This document shows positions 1 through 7,962 of a stretch of DNA of 64,000 nt, piece after piece. The position numbers and the translations under genes are program-made. How positions within the stretch are numbered: the first letter of the stretch is position 1; each line of letters begins with the position of its first letter. The stretch spans positions 1 to 64,000 of the IMG/VR virus record IMGVR_UViG_3300037427_000838; one strand, written 5' to 3'. This stretch comes from a virus. Under the pieces are notes generated by a model. That model was not told the origin of the DNA and did not search any database. It saw nothing but the letters and a program-made list of their open reading frames with translations.

Positions 1-156
1 AAAGATGGAACAGTATTGGATCCATTTGCAGGTACAGGTACTACTGGTGAAGCGGCGTTATTAGAAGGTCGTAAGTATTACTTGATAGAAAGAGAAAAGA
101 ATTATTTTAAAGACATAGAGAAGAGATTAAAGAAAGTGAATCCGTTTTTTGTATGA
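1..156 (+). CDS. DNA methyltransferase, C-terminal fragment (cut by window edge)
   Basis: The first 51 codons are the end of an open frame that continues upstream of the window. They contain DPFAGTGTTGEAALLEGR, the SAM-binding motif I (FxGxG) of amino-methyltransferases, followed by a short basic tail. Motif I close to the C-terminus is the order of beta-class N6-adenine/N4-cytosine DNA methyltransferases, in which the DPPY catalytic motif comes first; that part is not visible. A second methyltransferase gene follows immediately. Likely role: modification of phage or host DNA. Target specificity cannot be read. Confidence 0.8.
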   Translation, partial: KDGTVLDPFAGTGTTGEAALLEGRKYYLIEREKNYFKDIEKRLKKVNPFFV

Positions 157-248
157 CAATTTTATTATCAATGTTATTTGTAGTATTAATTTATGCAATA
201 CCTTTATGTTTATTATTAATGTGGAACAATGAAAAACCTAGACCTTAA
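153..248 (+). CDS. possible 31-residue membrane peptide
   Basis: Short frame whose ATG overlaps the TGA of the methyltransferase fragment (ATGA) and whose end overlaps the next gene by 20 bases. The product is almost entirely hydrophobic (one helix, about residues 3-23) with a short polar tail. No ribosome-binding site is evident beyond coupling. It could be a real micro-membrane protein, of which this genome has several, or a chance frame. Confidence 0.35.
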   Translation: MTILLSMLFVVLIYAIPLCLLLMWNNEKPRP

Positions 249-1458
249 ACAATTCGCAGACGAAAATAGATTGCCTATAATGGATTCTATTCAATTTAAA
301 AATTGGACAGATGAAATAGGTAAAGAAAAATTTAGAGAACTATTATCAGAATATATTGCTGAACATAGACCAGCATTTCCTTTAAATCATATTTCATATG
401 AAGATATGAAAAACAATATAATACAATTAAGTAAATTTAATACTAGTAAAATTTGTACACCTAAAGAACAAAGTCATAAAGATGTCTTTGAAAAATATGA
501 TGACTATAAGTATCCATATTCAAAATATGGTTTAGGAATAATTGACGCTCCTTCAACATATAATAAGTGCAGTAATTATTTTCATCAAGAGTTAAGATTA
601 AATTGTTCAAGTTATAGTTTTAGAGCACCAATTGAAGTTTTTAAAAATGGCAATGCAAGAGATATATGGAAGTGTTTAGGTGCATTATGGAGAGGTGTGA
701 ATAGTAGTAAAGATTTATCACCAAATAGTTATAGAGAAGCAATAAGATTAGGTACATATATTGCAACACAATTTAAACCAGTTGTTGCAAAAACAATATA
801 CGATATGACCGAGGCAGAAACAGTATTAGATACCAGTTGTGGTTGGGGAGATAGACTAGCTGGTTTCTTTGCCAGTAATGCAACACACTATTATGGTTGC
901 GATCCTAATCCAAATACATATAAAAATTATCAAAAACAAATAGAAGAGTATAGTAAATTCTTTAAAAACAAAACTGTTAAGATATGGAATTGTGGTGCAG
1001 AAGACTTACCTTATAATGAACTACCAAATATAGATTGTGCATTTACAAGTCCACCTTACTTTAGTACTGAACAATATAATAAAGGTGGTGAGAAAGAAGA
1101 GAATCAATCTTGGTTTAAGTTTAATGAATATGAACAATGGAGAGATAATTTTTATCTTCCAGTTGCAGAAAAGACTTTAAGTAAATCAAAATATATGTTT
1201 GTTAATATTATGGATCCAAAAATTAAGACTGTAAGATATAGGTCAAGTGATGAACTAGTTGATAGATTTAAAGATAAGTTTTTAGGTCAGATTGGTATGA
1301 GAATTATGCAAAGACCACAAGGTAATAAGAAATTTAAGACTAAAGAAGAGTTAAATATCTTTATGGCTATGACTTATATTGAAAATGTATGGTGTTTTGG
1401 TGAGAAGATAGACCTATTTAAGAATTCAAGATTAGGGACGCTAGAGGCATTTATATAA
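229..1458 (+). CDS. DNA methyltransferase with TSPPYF catalytic motif
   Basis: 409-residue SAM-dependent DNA methyltransferase. Motif I (VLDTSCGWGDRLAGF, about residues 199-213) precedes the catalytic motif IV (TSPPYF, about 273-278), a form typical of enzymes methylating the exocyclic amino group of adenine or cytosine. The N-terminal 190 residues contain no motif I recall and may recognise the target. Two methyltransferase genes in tandem, together with the strong depletion of CATG and of most GATC contexts in this window, suggest a history of restriction pressure. Which sites it modifies is unknown. Confidence 0.8.
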   Translation: MKNLDLKQFADENRLPIMDSIQFKNWTDEIGKEKFRELLSEYIAEHRPAFPLNHISYEDMKNNIIQLSKFNTSKICTPKEQSHKDVFEKYDDYKYPYSKYGLGIIDAPSTYNKCSNYFHQELRLNCSSYSFRAPIEVFKNGNARDIWKCLGALWRGVNSSKDLSPNSYREAIRLGTYIATQFKPVVAKTIYDMTEAETVLDTSCGWGDRLAGFFASNATHYYGCDPNPNTYKNYQKQIEEYSKFFKNKTVKIWNCGAEDLPYNELPNIDCAFTSPPYFSTEQYNKGGEKEENQSWFKFNEYEQWRDNFYLPVAEKTLSKSKYMFVNIMDPKIKTVRYRSSDELVDRFKDKFLGQIGMRIMQRPQGNKKFKTKEELNIFMAMTYIENVWCFGEKIDLFKNSRLGTLEAFI

Positions 1459-1464
1459 ATATGT

Positions 1465-1638
1465 ATGAGAATAACAGTATATAGAAGATATAATGATTAC
1501 ATTAGTCAAAATTTTCTACCAACGGAACTTGACTCGGTAAGAGAATTATGTTATATTAACAACATCAAATGGTACACAATAAGTTATACGGAAGAGGAGT
1601 GGAACGAATATGAAAGACTTTCTAAAAGAAATAATTAA
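1465..1638 (+). CDS. small hypothetical protein, 57 aa
   Basis: Fills the only gap between the methyltransferase and uvsX and overlaps the start of uvsX by 29 bases. The product begins [11 protein letters not shown], is rich in Tyr, Asn and Glu and has no signal or membrane segment. I do not recognise it. Support is the overlap packing and an intact frame only. Confidence 0.5.
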   Translation: MRITVYRRYNDYISQNFLPTELDSVRELCYINNIKWYTISYTEEEWNEYERLSKRNN

Positions 1639-2635
1639 AGAAACAGGAAATGAATTTGCTAGTTTAGCAAGTGATGGAATCACAGCAGGTGATGTAACTT
1701 CATTTATAGATACAGGTTCTTATTCTTTTAATGCTCTCTTATCAGGTTCAATTTATGGTGGACTACCAGGCAACCGTATAACAGCAATCGCAGGCGAGGC
1801 CGCAACTGGTAAAACATTTTTTGCATTAGGTATTTTAAAAAATTATTTAGATAAAGACAAAGACGCAGGCGTTGTTTTATTTGAATCAGAAAATGCAGTA
1901 TCAAAAGATATGATAGAGGCAAGAGGTGTTGATAGTTCCAGAGTTGTAGTTGTACCAGTATCAACAGTACAAGAATTTAGAAGTCAATCAATAAAAATAT
2001 TAGACAAGTATTTACAACAATCAGATTCAGAAAGAAAACCTTTGATGTTTGTATTAGATAGTTTAGGTATGTTATCTACTACAAAAGAAATGACAGACAC
2101 AGCAGAAGGTAAAGAAACAAGAGATATGACTAGAAGTCAAATAGTCAAATCTACATTTAGAGTTTTAACACTTAAACTAGGACAAGCAAATGTTCCTATG
2201 TTAATGACCAATCACACTTATGATGTTATTGGTTCTATGTTCCCACAAAAAGAAATGGGTGGCGGTTCAGGATTGAAATACGCTGCCTCTACAATCATCT
2301 ATCTAGGTAAACGAAAAGAAAAAATCGGTACAGAAGTAGTTGGTAATATTATTCATTGCAAAACCTATAAGTCAAGAATCACAAAAGAAAATTCTCAAAT
2401 TGATGTTAAGTTAACATATAAAAGAGGACTAGATAAACATTATGGTCTTCTTCAACTTGGTGAAGAGGCAGGTATCTTTAAGAAAGTATCAACAAGATAT
2501 GAAATGCCAGATGGTTCTAAAGTATTTGGTAAAGCAATCAATGATGAACCAGAAAAATATTTTACAAAAGAAGTATTAGAAAAAATAGATGAACACGCAA
2601 GACAAAAATTCACATACGGATCAGACGAAGAGTAA
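1610..2635 (+). CDS. uvsX: UvsX RecA-like recombinase
   Basis: 341-residue RecA/RAD51-family strand-exchange protein of the T4 UvsX type. It forms a filament on single-stranded DNA and drives recombination-dependent replication and repair. Walker A is GEAATGKT (about 62-69) and Walker B is LMFVLDSLG (about 145-153); a glycine-rich loop (MGGGSGLKY) follows, in the position of the DNA-binding loop. Length is slightly below T4 UvsX. It is followed by a small conserved gene and the helicase gene, the usual T4-like replication neighbourhood. Confidence 0.95.
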   Translation: MKDFLKEIIKETGNEFASLASDGITAGDVTSFIDTGSYSFNALLSGSIYGGLPGNRITAIAGEAATGKTFFALGILKNYLDKDKDAGVVLFESENAVSKDMIEARGVDSSRVVVVPVSTVQEFRSQSIKILDKYLQQSDSERKPLMFVLDSLGMLSTTKEMTDTAEGKETRDMTRSQIVKSTFRVLTLKLGQANVPMLMTNHTYDVIGSMFPQKEMGGGSGLKYAASTIIYLGKRKEKIGTEVVGNIIHCKTYKSRITKENSQIDVKLTYKRGLDKHYGLLQLGEEAGIFKKVSTRYEMPDGSKVFGKAINDEPEKYFTKEVLEKIDEHARQKFTYGSDEE

Positions 2636-2915
2636 AAGATTCACCTATGCTCAAAGAGAAGGTGATGATTTTTCTTGTATAAAACTTAAAGAAGGTAAGT
2701 ATAGAGGTGTAATATATCATTATGGCAAACTTGGATTTGCTAAAGATGAAAATCCTGATGGTACTTTACCTATGAAGTTTGATTTTGTTGTTAAAGTAAA
2801 TCCTACAGATGAAGTATTGAACGTTGACAATAATGAGTTTGTGGAGTATATTGGTGATATATTAATAGAAATTTTAGAAACACAATTAAAAGATGGTACA
2901 GCAGTCATTTCATAA
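2589..2915 (+). CDS. conserved phage protein between uvsX and the helicase gene
   Basis: 108-residue acidic protein, starting inside the end of uvsX (47-base overlap) and running 23 bases into the helicase gene. The N-terminal 15 residues are polar and may not be translated if an internal start is used, but no better start is visible. A gene in this position is usual in cyanophage-like genomes; I know of no assigned function. Coupled translation with uvsX suggests a replication/recombination role (inference). Confidence 0.7.
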   Translation: MNTQDKNSHTDQTKSKRFTYAQREGDDFSCIKLKEGKYRGVIYHYGKLGFAKDENPDGTLPMKFDFVVKVNPTDEVLNVDNNEFVEYIGDILIEILETQLKDGTAVIS

Positions 2916-4287
2916 TTCAGATAGATTAGAAACAACTATCTTAAATAATCTTTTCTTTCACGAAGATTATGCTAGAAAAGTATTACCTTTCTTAAAAGAA
3001 GATTACTTTCCATTACGAACTGATAAGATTTTATTTACAGAAATATATAAGTTTGTTGAGAAGTATAATAATATACCAACAAAAGAATCTATTACAATTG
3101 AATTAGGGCAAAGAAAAGATATTAATGAAGATGAAATTAATACATTAAAAGATAATATTAATTCTATAACTAAAATAGATTCCGATCCTAAATGGTTGTT
3201 AGATGTAACTGAAAAGTTTTGTAAAGATAGAGCAGTACATAATGCTGTATTAGATGGTATTAGAATTTTAGATAAGAAAGATACTAAAAGAACACCAGAA
3301 GCAATACCTAGTATATTAGCAGACGCATTAGCAGTATCTTTTGACCAACATATAGGTCACGATTATATAGATGACGCTGATAGAAGATTTAAATGGTATC
3401 ATACTAAAGAAACAAAATATCAATTTGATTTAGATTATATGAATAGAATAACCAAAGGTGGTATTCCAAGTAAGACTTTGAATATTGCATTGGCAGGCAC
3501 AGGTGTAGGTAAGTCTTTGTTTATGTGTCATTGTGCAAGTGCTTATTTGGCACAAGGTTTAAATGTATTGTATATCACTTTAGAAATGGCAGAAGAAAGA
3601 ATTGCTGAAAGAATTGACGCAAACTTATTAGATGTAACTATGGACGATTTACATACAATGCCAAAAGATTTATATGATAATAAAATAGAGAAGATAAGAC
3701 AGAAGACTGGTGGTAAATTAATTATTAAAGAATATCCAACAGCGTCTGCTCATAGTGGACACTTTAGAGCATTGTTTAATGAACTTGCATTAAAGAAAAG
3801 TTTTAAACCAGATGTAGTGTTCATAGATTATTTAAATATATGTGCGTCAAGTAGATTTAAAGGTGGTAATATAGGTTCTTATTTCTATATCAAAGCAATT
3901 GCAGAAGAATTAAGAGGACTTGCAGTAGAATTTAATGTACCATTGTTTTCTGCTACACAAACAACAAGAACTGGTTTTATGAGTACAGATATAGGACTAG
4001 AAGATACAGCAGAAAGTTTTGGATTACCAGCAACAGCAGACTTTATGTTTGCAATCATATCAAATGAGGATTTAGAAGCATTAGGACAGTTAAAAATTAA
4101 ACAATTGAAGAATAGATATAACGATCCAGGTATTAATAGGTCATTTATTATAGGTGTTGATAGAGCAAAAATGAGATTGTATGACGTAGGTCAACAAGCA
4201 CAAAACATAGTTGACTCAAATCAACAAGAAGAACAACCAAAAGAAAAAGATATCGCTTACGATAAGTTTTCGGATTTTAAAGTATAA
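2893..4287 (+). CDS. 41: DnaB-like replicative helicase (gp41 type)
   Basis: 464-residue hexameric 5'-3' helicase of the DnaB/T4 gp41 family, which unwinds DNA at the phage fork and pairs with the primase at 28.2 kb. The N-terminal helical domain (residues 1-150) is followed by the RecA-like ATPase: Walker A AGTGVGKSLF (about 201-210) and Walker B VVFIDYLNI (about 310). The C-terminal tail is acidic and polar. The start overlaps the preceding gene, and its stop overlaps the next ATG by one base (TAATG). Confidence 0.95.
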   Translation: MVQQSFHNSDRLETTILNNLFFHEDYARKVLPFLKEDYFPLRTDKILFTEIYKFVEKYNNIPTKESITIELGQRKDINEDEINTLKDNINSITKIDSDPKWLLDVTEKFCKDRAVHNAVLDGIRILDKKDTKRTPEAIPSILADALAVSFDQHIGHDYIDDADRRFKWYHTKETKYQFDLDYMNRITKGGIPSKTLNIALAGTGVGKSLFMCHCASAYLAQGLNVLYITLEMAEERIAERIDANLLDVTMDDLHTMPKDLYDNKIEKIRQKTGGKLIIKEYPTASAHSGHFRALFNELALKKSFKPDVVFIDYLNICASSRFKGGNIGSYFYIKAIAEELRGLAVEFNVPLFSATQTTRTGFMSTDIGLEDTAESFGLPATADFMFAIISNEDLEALGQLKIKQLKNRYNDPGINRSFIIGVDRAKMRLYDVGQQAQNIVDSNQQEEQPKEKDIAYDKFSDFKV

Positions 4288-4838
4288 TGGATACTCAACC
4301 AATTTTTACACTAGATATATGGAAGAAATATAATTTTTTAAATGATGATGAAATAGATTTAGTAACTAATAGTATTTTACAAAAAGATTTATTAGATTAT
4401 AATTTCTTTAAAGGTTCTGCTAAGTCAACATACGTTGCTATGCAAGAACAAAACCCTAACATTTTAGATTTTCATAGTGATATACAAAAAAAAATTTTAA
4501 AAGAAGTACCAATAGCTGCACCTAATCAAAGAATGGCAGACTCTTGGTGTAATATACAAGGTAGAGATAGTACATTAGAGTGGCATAATCATCCTAATTC
4601 AGTTATTTCTGGTATTATATTTCTAAAATGTGATGAACATAGTAGCAAGTTAGTCTTTAAAAATCCACTTACTCCAAGGCCACCAACTGCTGTTTCACCA
4701 CACGAACAAATTTATGAATTAACACCTGAAAAAGGACTATTGGTAATGTGGCCTAGTTATTTAATGCACGGTTCAGGTGGTAGTGTTAATCAAAGTGATG
4801 AAAGGATAGTATTAAGTTTTAATACGTACTGGAAATAA
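4287..4838 (+). CDS. 2OG-Fe(II) oxygenase family protein
   Basis: 183 residues. Recognised as the small putative 2-oxoglutarate/iron oxygenase family common in marine phages: WHNHPNSVISG carries the first iron ligands, LVMWPSYLMHG the distal histidine, and DERIVLSFN the C-terminal strand with the 2OG-binding arginine. Such enzymes hydroxylate proteins, nucleobases or small molecules; the substrate is unknown. It directly follows the helicase gene (TAATG overlap). Three more genes of this superfamily lie at 34.8, 45.7 and 59.0 kb. Confidence 0.8.
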   Translation: MDTQPIFTLDIWKKYNFLNDDEIDLVTNSILQKDLLDYNFFKGSAKSTYVAMQEQNPNILDFHSDIQKKILKEVPIAAPNQRMADSWCNIQGRDSTLEWHNHPNSVISGIIFLKCDEHSSKLVFKNPLTPRPPTAVSPHEQIYELTPEKGLLVMWPSYLMHGSGGSVNQSDERIVLSFNTYWK

Positions 4839-4839
4839 T

Positions 4840-4995
4840 ATGGGCAGACCTAGATTTTATAAGAGTAATAAAATGGTTCCTACTAAAGAATATAAAGCTA
4901 ATTGGGAAGATATTTTTGGGGATAAAAAGAAAAAGAAAAATGGCAAAACAAAAAGTAAGGTTCAGCAGAAACGACAAGAGACCAGCAAAGTATAA
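4840..4995 (+). CDS. small basic hypothetical protein, 51 aa
   Basis: Starts one base after the preceding stop and overlaps the next gene by 56 bases. The second half is lysine-rich (KKKKK at about residues 34-38), suggesting nucleic-acid binding or simply disorder. Not recognised. Support comes from tight spacing and an unbroken frame. Confidence 0.5.
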   Translation: MGRPRFYKSNKMVPTKEYKANWEDIFGDKKKKKNGKTKSKVQQKRQETSKV

Positions 4996-5203
4996 GTATA
5001 CACTTTCTTACGAAACGAAACCAGTTAAGAAAGGTAGAAAGATACTTTGGCAGGTAGTAGAGAAACCTACAGGCTCTATTATATCAGAAACGTTTTTTGA
5101 AGAAGACGCAGATAAATTAGCAAAATTTCAAAACAAACATAAAGTCTGGCAAGAAAATGGTGGCGTTGTCAAGCACTTATGTGTTCGTGTTCAGCCCAAA
5201 TAG
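4940..5203 (+). CDS. hypothetical basic protein whose 3' end overlaps tRNA-Thr
   Basis: 87 residues from ATG 4940 (an upstream TTG would add eight basic residues but has no better support). Begins MAKQKVRFSRND, basic N-terminus, then a compact beta-rich looking domain with TyrThrLeuSerTyr and TrpGlnVal strands. Unknown function. The last codons and the TAG stop are formed by the first ten bases of the tRNA gene, so the message and the tRNA precursor share sequence. Confidence 0.65.
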   Translation: MAKQKVRFSRNDKRPAKYKYTLSYETKPVKKGRKILWQVVEKPTGSIISETFFEEDADKLAKFQNKHKVWQENGGVVKHLCVRVQPK

Positions 5204-5269
5204 CTCAATTGGTAGAGCAACTGATTTGTAATCAGTAGGTTGGAGGTTCAATTCCTTCTTTGGGCACCA
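5194..5269 (+). tRNA. tRNA-Thr (anticodon UGU)
   Basis: Cloverleaf can be drawn: acceptor stem GCCCAAA/TTTGGGC, D-arm containing AGCTCAATTGGTAGAGC, anticodon stem ACTGA/TCAGT with loop TTTGTAA (anticodon TGT, reads ACA), T-arm GGAGG-TTCAATT-CCTTC, and an encoded CCA at 5267-5269. ACA is a favoured Thr codon in this AT-rich genome, so it probably supplements host decoding. The 5' end lies inside the preceding CDS and the last bases abut a late promoter. Confidence 0.95.
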
Positions 5270-5277
5270 TATAAATA
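5270..5277 (+). promoter_or_regulatory. T4-type late promoter for the 5.3 kb gene
   Basis: Exact TATAAATA, immediately after the tRNA CCA. Transcription would begin about six bases downstream, leaving a leader of about 12 bases with a purine-rich AGAGAGAG ribosome-binding stretch before ATG 5295. The octamer is the -10 element recognised by T4-like late sigma (gp55) with gp33. Confidence 0.7.
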
Positions 5278-5294
5278 GTTATAAAGAGAGAGAT

Positions 5295-6680
5295 ATGGCA
5301 TACGAAGCTTCAGAAATCTGTACAGCGGCAGCATTAATGTTTACTACAGATGAACTAAAAAAATTACAAGTAGGTTTTAATTCAAACAAATTAGATAGGG
5401 ATGATTTAGTTGAAAAACTAGAAGAAGCTAAATCACTTATGAAAATTGGTAGACCTAAAGCTAAAGTTGGCCAGGTTGTTTTTGCAGATGGTTCGCAAGA
5501 ACAAGGGTTTATGAAAATACTTGATTCAAGTAATGATAAAATCTTAAGCGATTTTGCTGTAGGTATATCAGCTGCATTAGGTATTCGTGGTTTTGCTAGA
5601 AAAAAAGGCGACAATCAACCAACTAAAAAAGTTTTTATGACTGGCTCTAAATGGCCTAGTGAGATTGAAAAGTTTTCTTTACCTGAAGGTGGAGGATATC
5701 AATATAATTCTGCTGATATAATGGTTGAAAATAATTCTGCTAAAGCAAGAGTAAAAAAATATTACGGCATTTCTTTAAAGAAAAAATCAACTCAAAAGGC
5801 TACCCCACCACCACTTATTAATAAAGCATTTGATAGACTTATAGAAGGTGATTCAACCTTTAATAAATTAATGAAAGATGTTGATGAGTTTAAGTATAAA
5901 TTTTTTGCTGATAGATTAAAGCAAGCAATTACCAATAAAATTATAAAAATAAAAGGCTTTTCATTACCATCAAACAATAAAGAAATATTTTATAAAACAA
6001 TTAAGCATCCTTATAAAACAGGAAACATAAAACTAATTGATTTAAAAGGTGAAGGAGTAATAAAAAATAACTTTGATATTAAAAAGGCAGCAGATAAAAT
6101 TTTAATTCAAAAATTATTTGCAAAAAATAAAGATGGCTCAGGAGATTTACCAAATACACAATGGAAATTGAGAAAGTTTATGAACGAATCTTTATATGGT
6201 GGTTCTAAAAGTAAATATTGGCAAGGTGTATTAAAACTTATGAATGAATATGCTGAAAAATTTGCAGAAGGTCTTATTGATGTTATTTTAAAAGTTAATT
6301 TATTCAATAAATTAAAAAAGAAAGATATAGATGAAGCGGAATTTGATTTTCAATTGACAACAGGTGTAGGTAATGTTACCTCAAAGGGTAATGTAACTGT
6401 AGGCAATTCAGTTGACTTTCAAGTTAATACTTTACTTTGTGGCTATCATAGAATTGAGAAAAAAATGAAAGGTAAGAAGTGGGAAATTGTTATGAGGGAT
6501 GAAAGTGTTAAAGGTGATTCTGTTGAAGAAGCAGCTAAAATTAAAATGTGGTTAAAGAGAGGTAATGTTAAAATATTTAATTTAGAATTAAGATATAAAG
6601 GTGCCTTCGGATCACAACCACAATTTACAGGAACTCTACATCCAGAATTTAAAGAATTGTTAGAGAAAGAATGTACATAA
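5295..6680 (+). CDS. large late protein, probable virion-associated, unknown function
   Basis: 461 residues, lysine-rich, no signal peptide or membrane segment. Starts MAYEASEIC and ends in a domain rich in beta-strand-like segments. It begins the late block behind a TATAAATA promoter, so I infer a virion or assembly role, similar to large unassigned proteins in cyanomyophages. No catalytic motif seen. A DNA-processing enzyme expressed late cannot be excluded. Confidence 0.75.
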   Translation: MAYEASEICTAAALMFTTDELKKLQVGFNSNKLDRDDLVEKLEEAKSLMKIGRPKAKVGQVVFADGSQEQGFMKILDSSNDKILSDFAVGISAALGIRGFARKKGDNQPTKKVFMTGSKWPSEIEKFSLPEGGGYQYNSADIMVENNSAKARVKKYYGISLKKKSTQKATPPPLINKAFDRLIEGDSTFNKLMKDVDEFKYKFFADRLKQAITNKIIKIKGFSLPSNNKEIFYKTIKHPYKTGNIKLIDLKGEGVIKNNFDIKKAADKILIQKLFAKNKDGSGDLPNTQWKLRKFMNESLYGGSKSKYWQGVLKLMNEYAEKFAEGLIDVILKVNLFNKLKKKDIDEAEFDFQLTTGVGNVTSKGNVTVGNSVDFQVNTLLCGYHRIEKKMKGKKWEIVMRDESVKGDSVEEAAKIKMWLKRGNVKIFNLELRYKGAFGSQPQFTGTLHPEFKELLEKECT

Positions 6681-6683
6681 ATA
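6676..6683 (+). promoter_or_regulatory. weak late-promoter-like octamer
   Basis: CATAAATA, one mismatch from TATAAATA, overlapping the preceding stop codon. It lies 64 bases upstream of ATG 6748. The octamer is within coding sequence (CAT-AAA-TAG across codons), so it may be coincidental. Confidence 0.3.
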
Positions 6684-6747
6684 GTATTATATGATTTGTT
6701 AATGGATATTTGAAGATAGATTATACTAATGGAATAAATGAGGAATA

Positions 6748-7962
6748 ATGTTTAGTTTTAAAGGTTTTACCACAAACGACAAGAATACACACCTAGAACA
6801 CCTAGAAGATGATATAATCAATAGAGGTTCATCTGGTGGAGTTAATGCAATTAACTTTCTAAAATCAGTAAGAGATATGCTCGCAGGTCACTCGGGAGCA
6901 AAAATCAATACTACTGTTAAATGGGATGGCGCACCTGCTATTATATGTGGGGTCAATCCTGAAAACGGTAAATTCTTTGTTGGTACTAAATCAATATTCA
7001 ATAAAACTCCTAAAATCAATTACACAACAGCAGACATAAGACAAAACCATTCTGGTGCTGTCGCTCAAAAACTAACAGTATGTCTTGCTCATCTATCTAG
7101 TTTAAATATTAAACAAATTTTACAAGGTGATTTATTATTCACTAACGATACAAAATCAGCTTCAATTGATGGTGAAAAAATGATAACCTTTACACCAAAT
7201 ACAATCACATATGCAGTACAGGCAAGTAGCAATATTGGTAAGAAGATTGCTCGTGCTAAAATGGGTATAGTATTTCATACAATGTATACTGGTAAAGATA
7301 TGAAAAGTTTAAATGCAAGTTTTGGTAATGTTAGAGGATCAGGTAATTCAAGAGTATGGGTAGCAAGTGCTTCTTATAAAGACGATTCTGGTTCTATTAC
7401 TTTTACTAAAACAGAATTGAATACATTTAATGCTCAATTAAGAATGGCAGAAGGTTCATTAAGTAGAGCAAGTAAAGTATTAGATGAAATGACAAGTCGT
7501 GCTAGTGACCCTTTATCTGTAGGGTTTAGATTAAAAGCATTTTTCAATCATTACATTAGAAATAATAAAGGTAGTATGGCAAAGGTTAAAGTCTTACAAG
7601 ATATGTTTAGAGATTATTATGAGAACGTTTTGAAGACAGAAATAGACCAAAGAAAAACTGAAAAAGCAAAACAAAAATATAGAGATATATTAGCAAATGG
7701 ATTAAGATTTATTAATCAAAATAAATCAGGTTTATATATGGCGATAGCAAGTCACGTAACTTTAGGCAATGCGAAGAACACATTGATACAAAAGATGAAT
7801 CAAATTCAACAGATAGGACACTACATTAAAACTGGAACAGGTTATAGAGTAACAGCACCTGAAGGATATGTTGCAGTAGATAGAGTAGCGGGTGCAGTAA
7901 AAATAGTAGATAGATTAGAATTTAGTAGGGCAAACTTTACGTTGCCAAAAGGATGGAAATAA
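6748..7962 (+). CDS. DUF6267-like phage protein with nucleotidyltransferase/ligase-like motifs
   Basis: 404 residues, a family I recall from cyanomyophages as an unassigned conserved protein. The N-terminal half shows TTVKWDGAPAI (about 55-65), matching motif I (K-x-D-G) of the ATP-dependent DNA/RNA ligase and capping superfamily, then GKFFVGTKS, LQGDLLF (motif III/IIIa-like) and MGIVFHTMY (motif IV-like, cf. EGIVFK). The C-terminal half is helical. I infer a nucleotidyltransferase fold; whether it ligates is unknown. It precedes the kinase/NMNAT-like fusion gene with no gap (TAA-ATG). Confidence 0.75.
   Translation: MFSFKGFTTNDKNTHLEHLEDDIINRGSSGGVNAINFLKSVRDMLAGHSGAKINTTVKWDGAPAIICGVNPENGKFFVGTKSIFNKTPKINYTTADIRQNHSGAVAQKLTVCLAHLSSLNIKQILQGDLLFTNDTKSASIDGEKMITFTPNTITYAVQASSNIGKKIARAKMGIVFHTMYTGKDMKSLNASFGNVRGSGNSRVWVASASYKDDSGSITFTKTELNTFNAQLRMAEGSLSRASKVLDEMTSRASDPLSVGFRLKAFFNHYIRNNKGSMAKVKVLQDMFRDYYENVLKTEIDQRKTEKAKQKYRDILANGLRFINQNKSGLYMAIASHVTLGNAKNTLIQKMNQIQQIGHYIKTGTGYRVTAPEGYVAVDRVAGAVKIVDRLEFSRANFTLPKGWK

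Noticed and set aside
1454-1461. TATAAATA at the end of the methyltransferase gene
   Set aside because: It overlaps the stop codon, the ATG follows after only three bases, and the downstream uvsX gene is not expected to be late. Probably coincidence in AT-rich DNA.
5279-5614. 111-residue minus-strand frame
   Set aside because: Fully inside the 5.3 kb late gene; composition is typical of a shadow frame.
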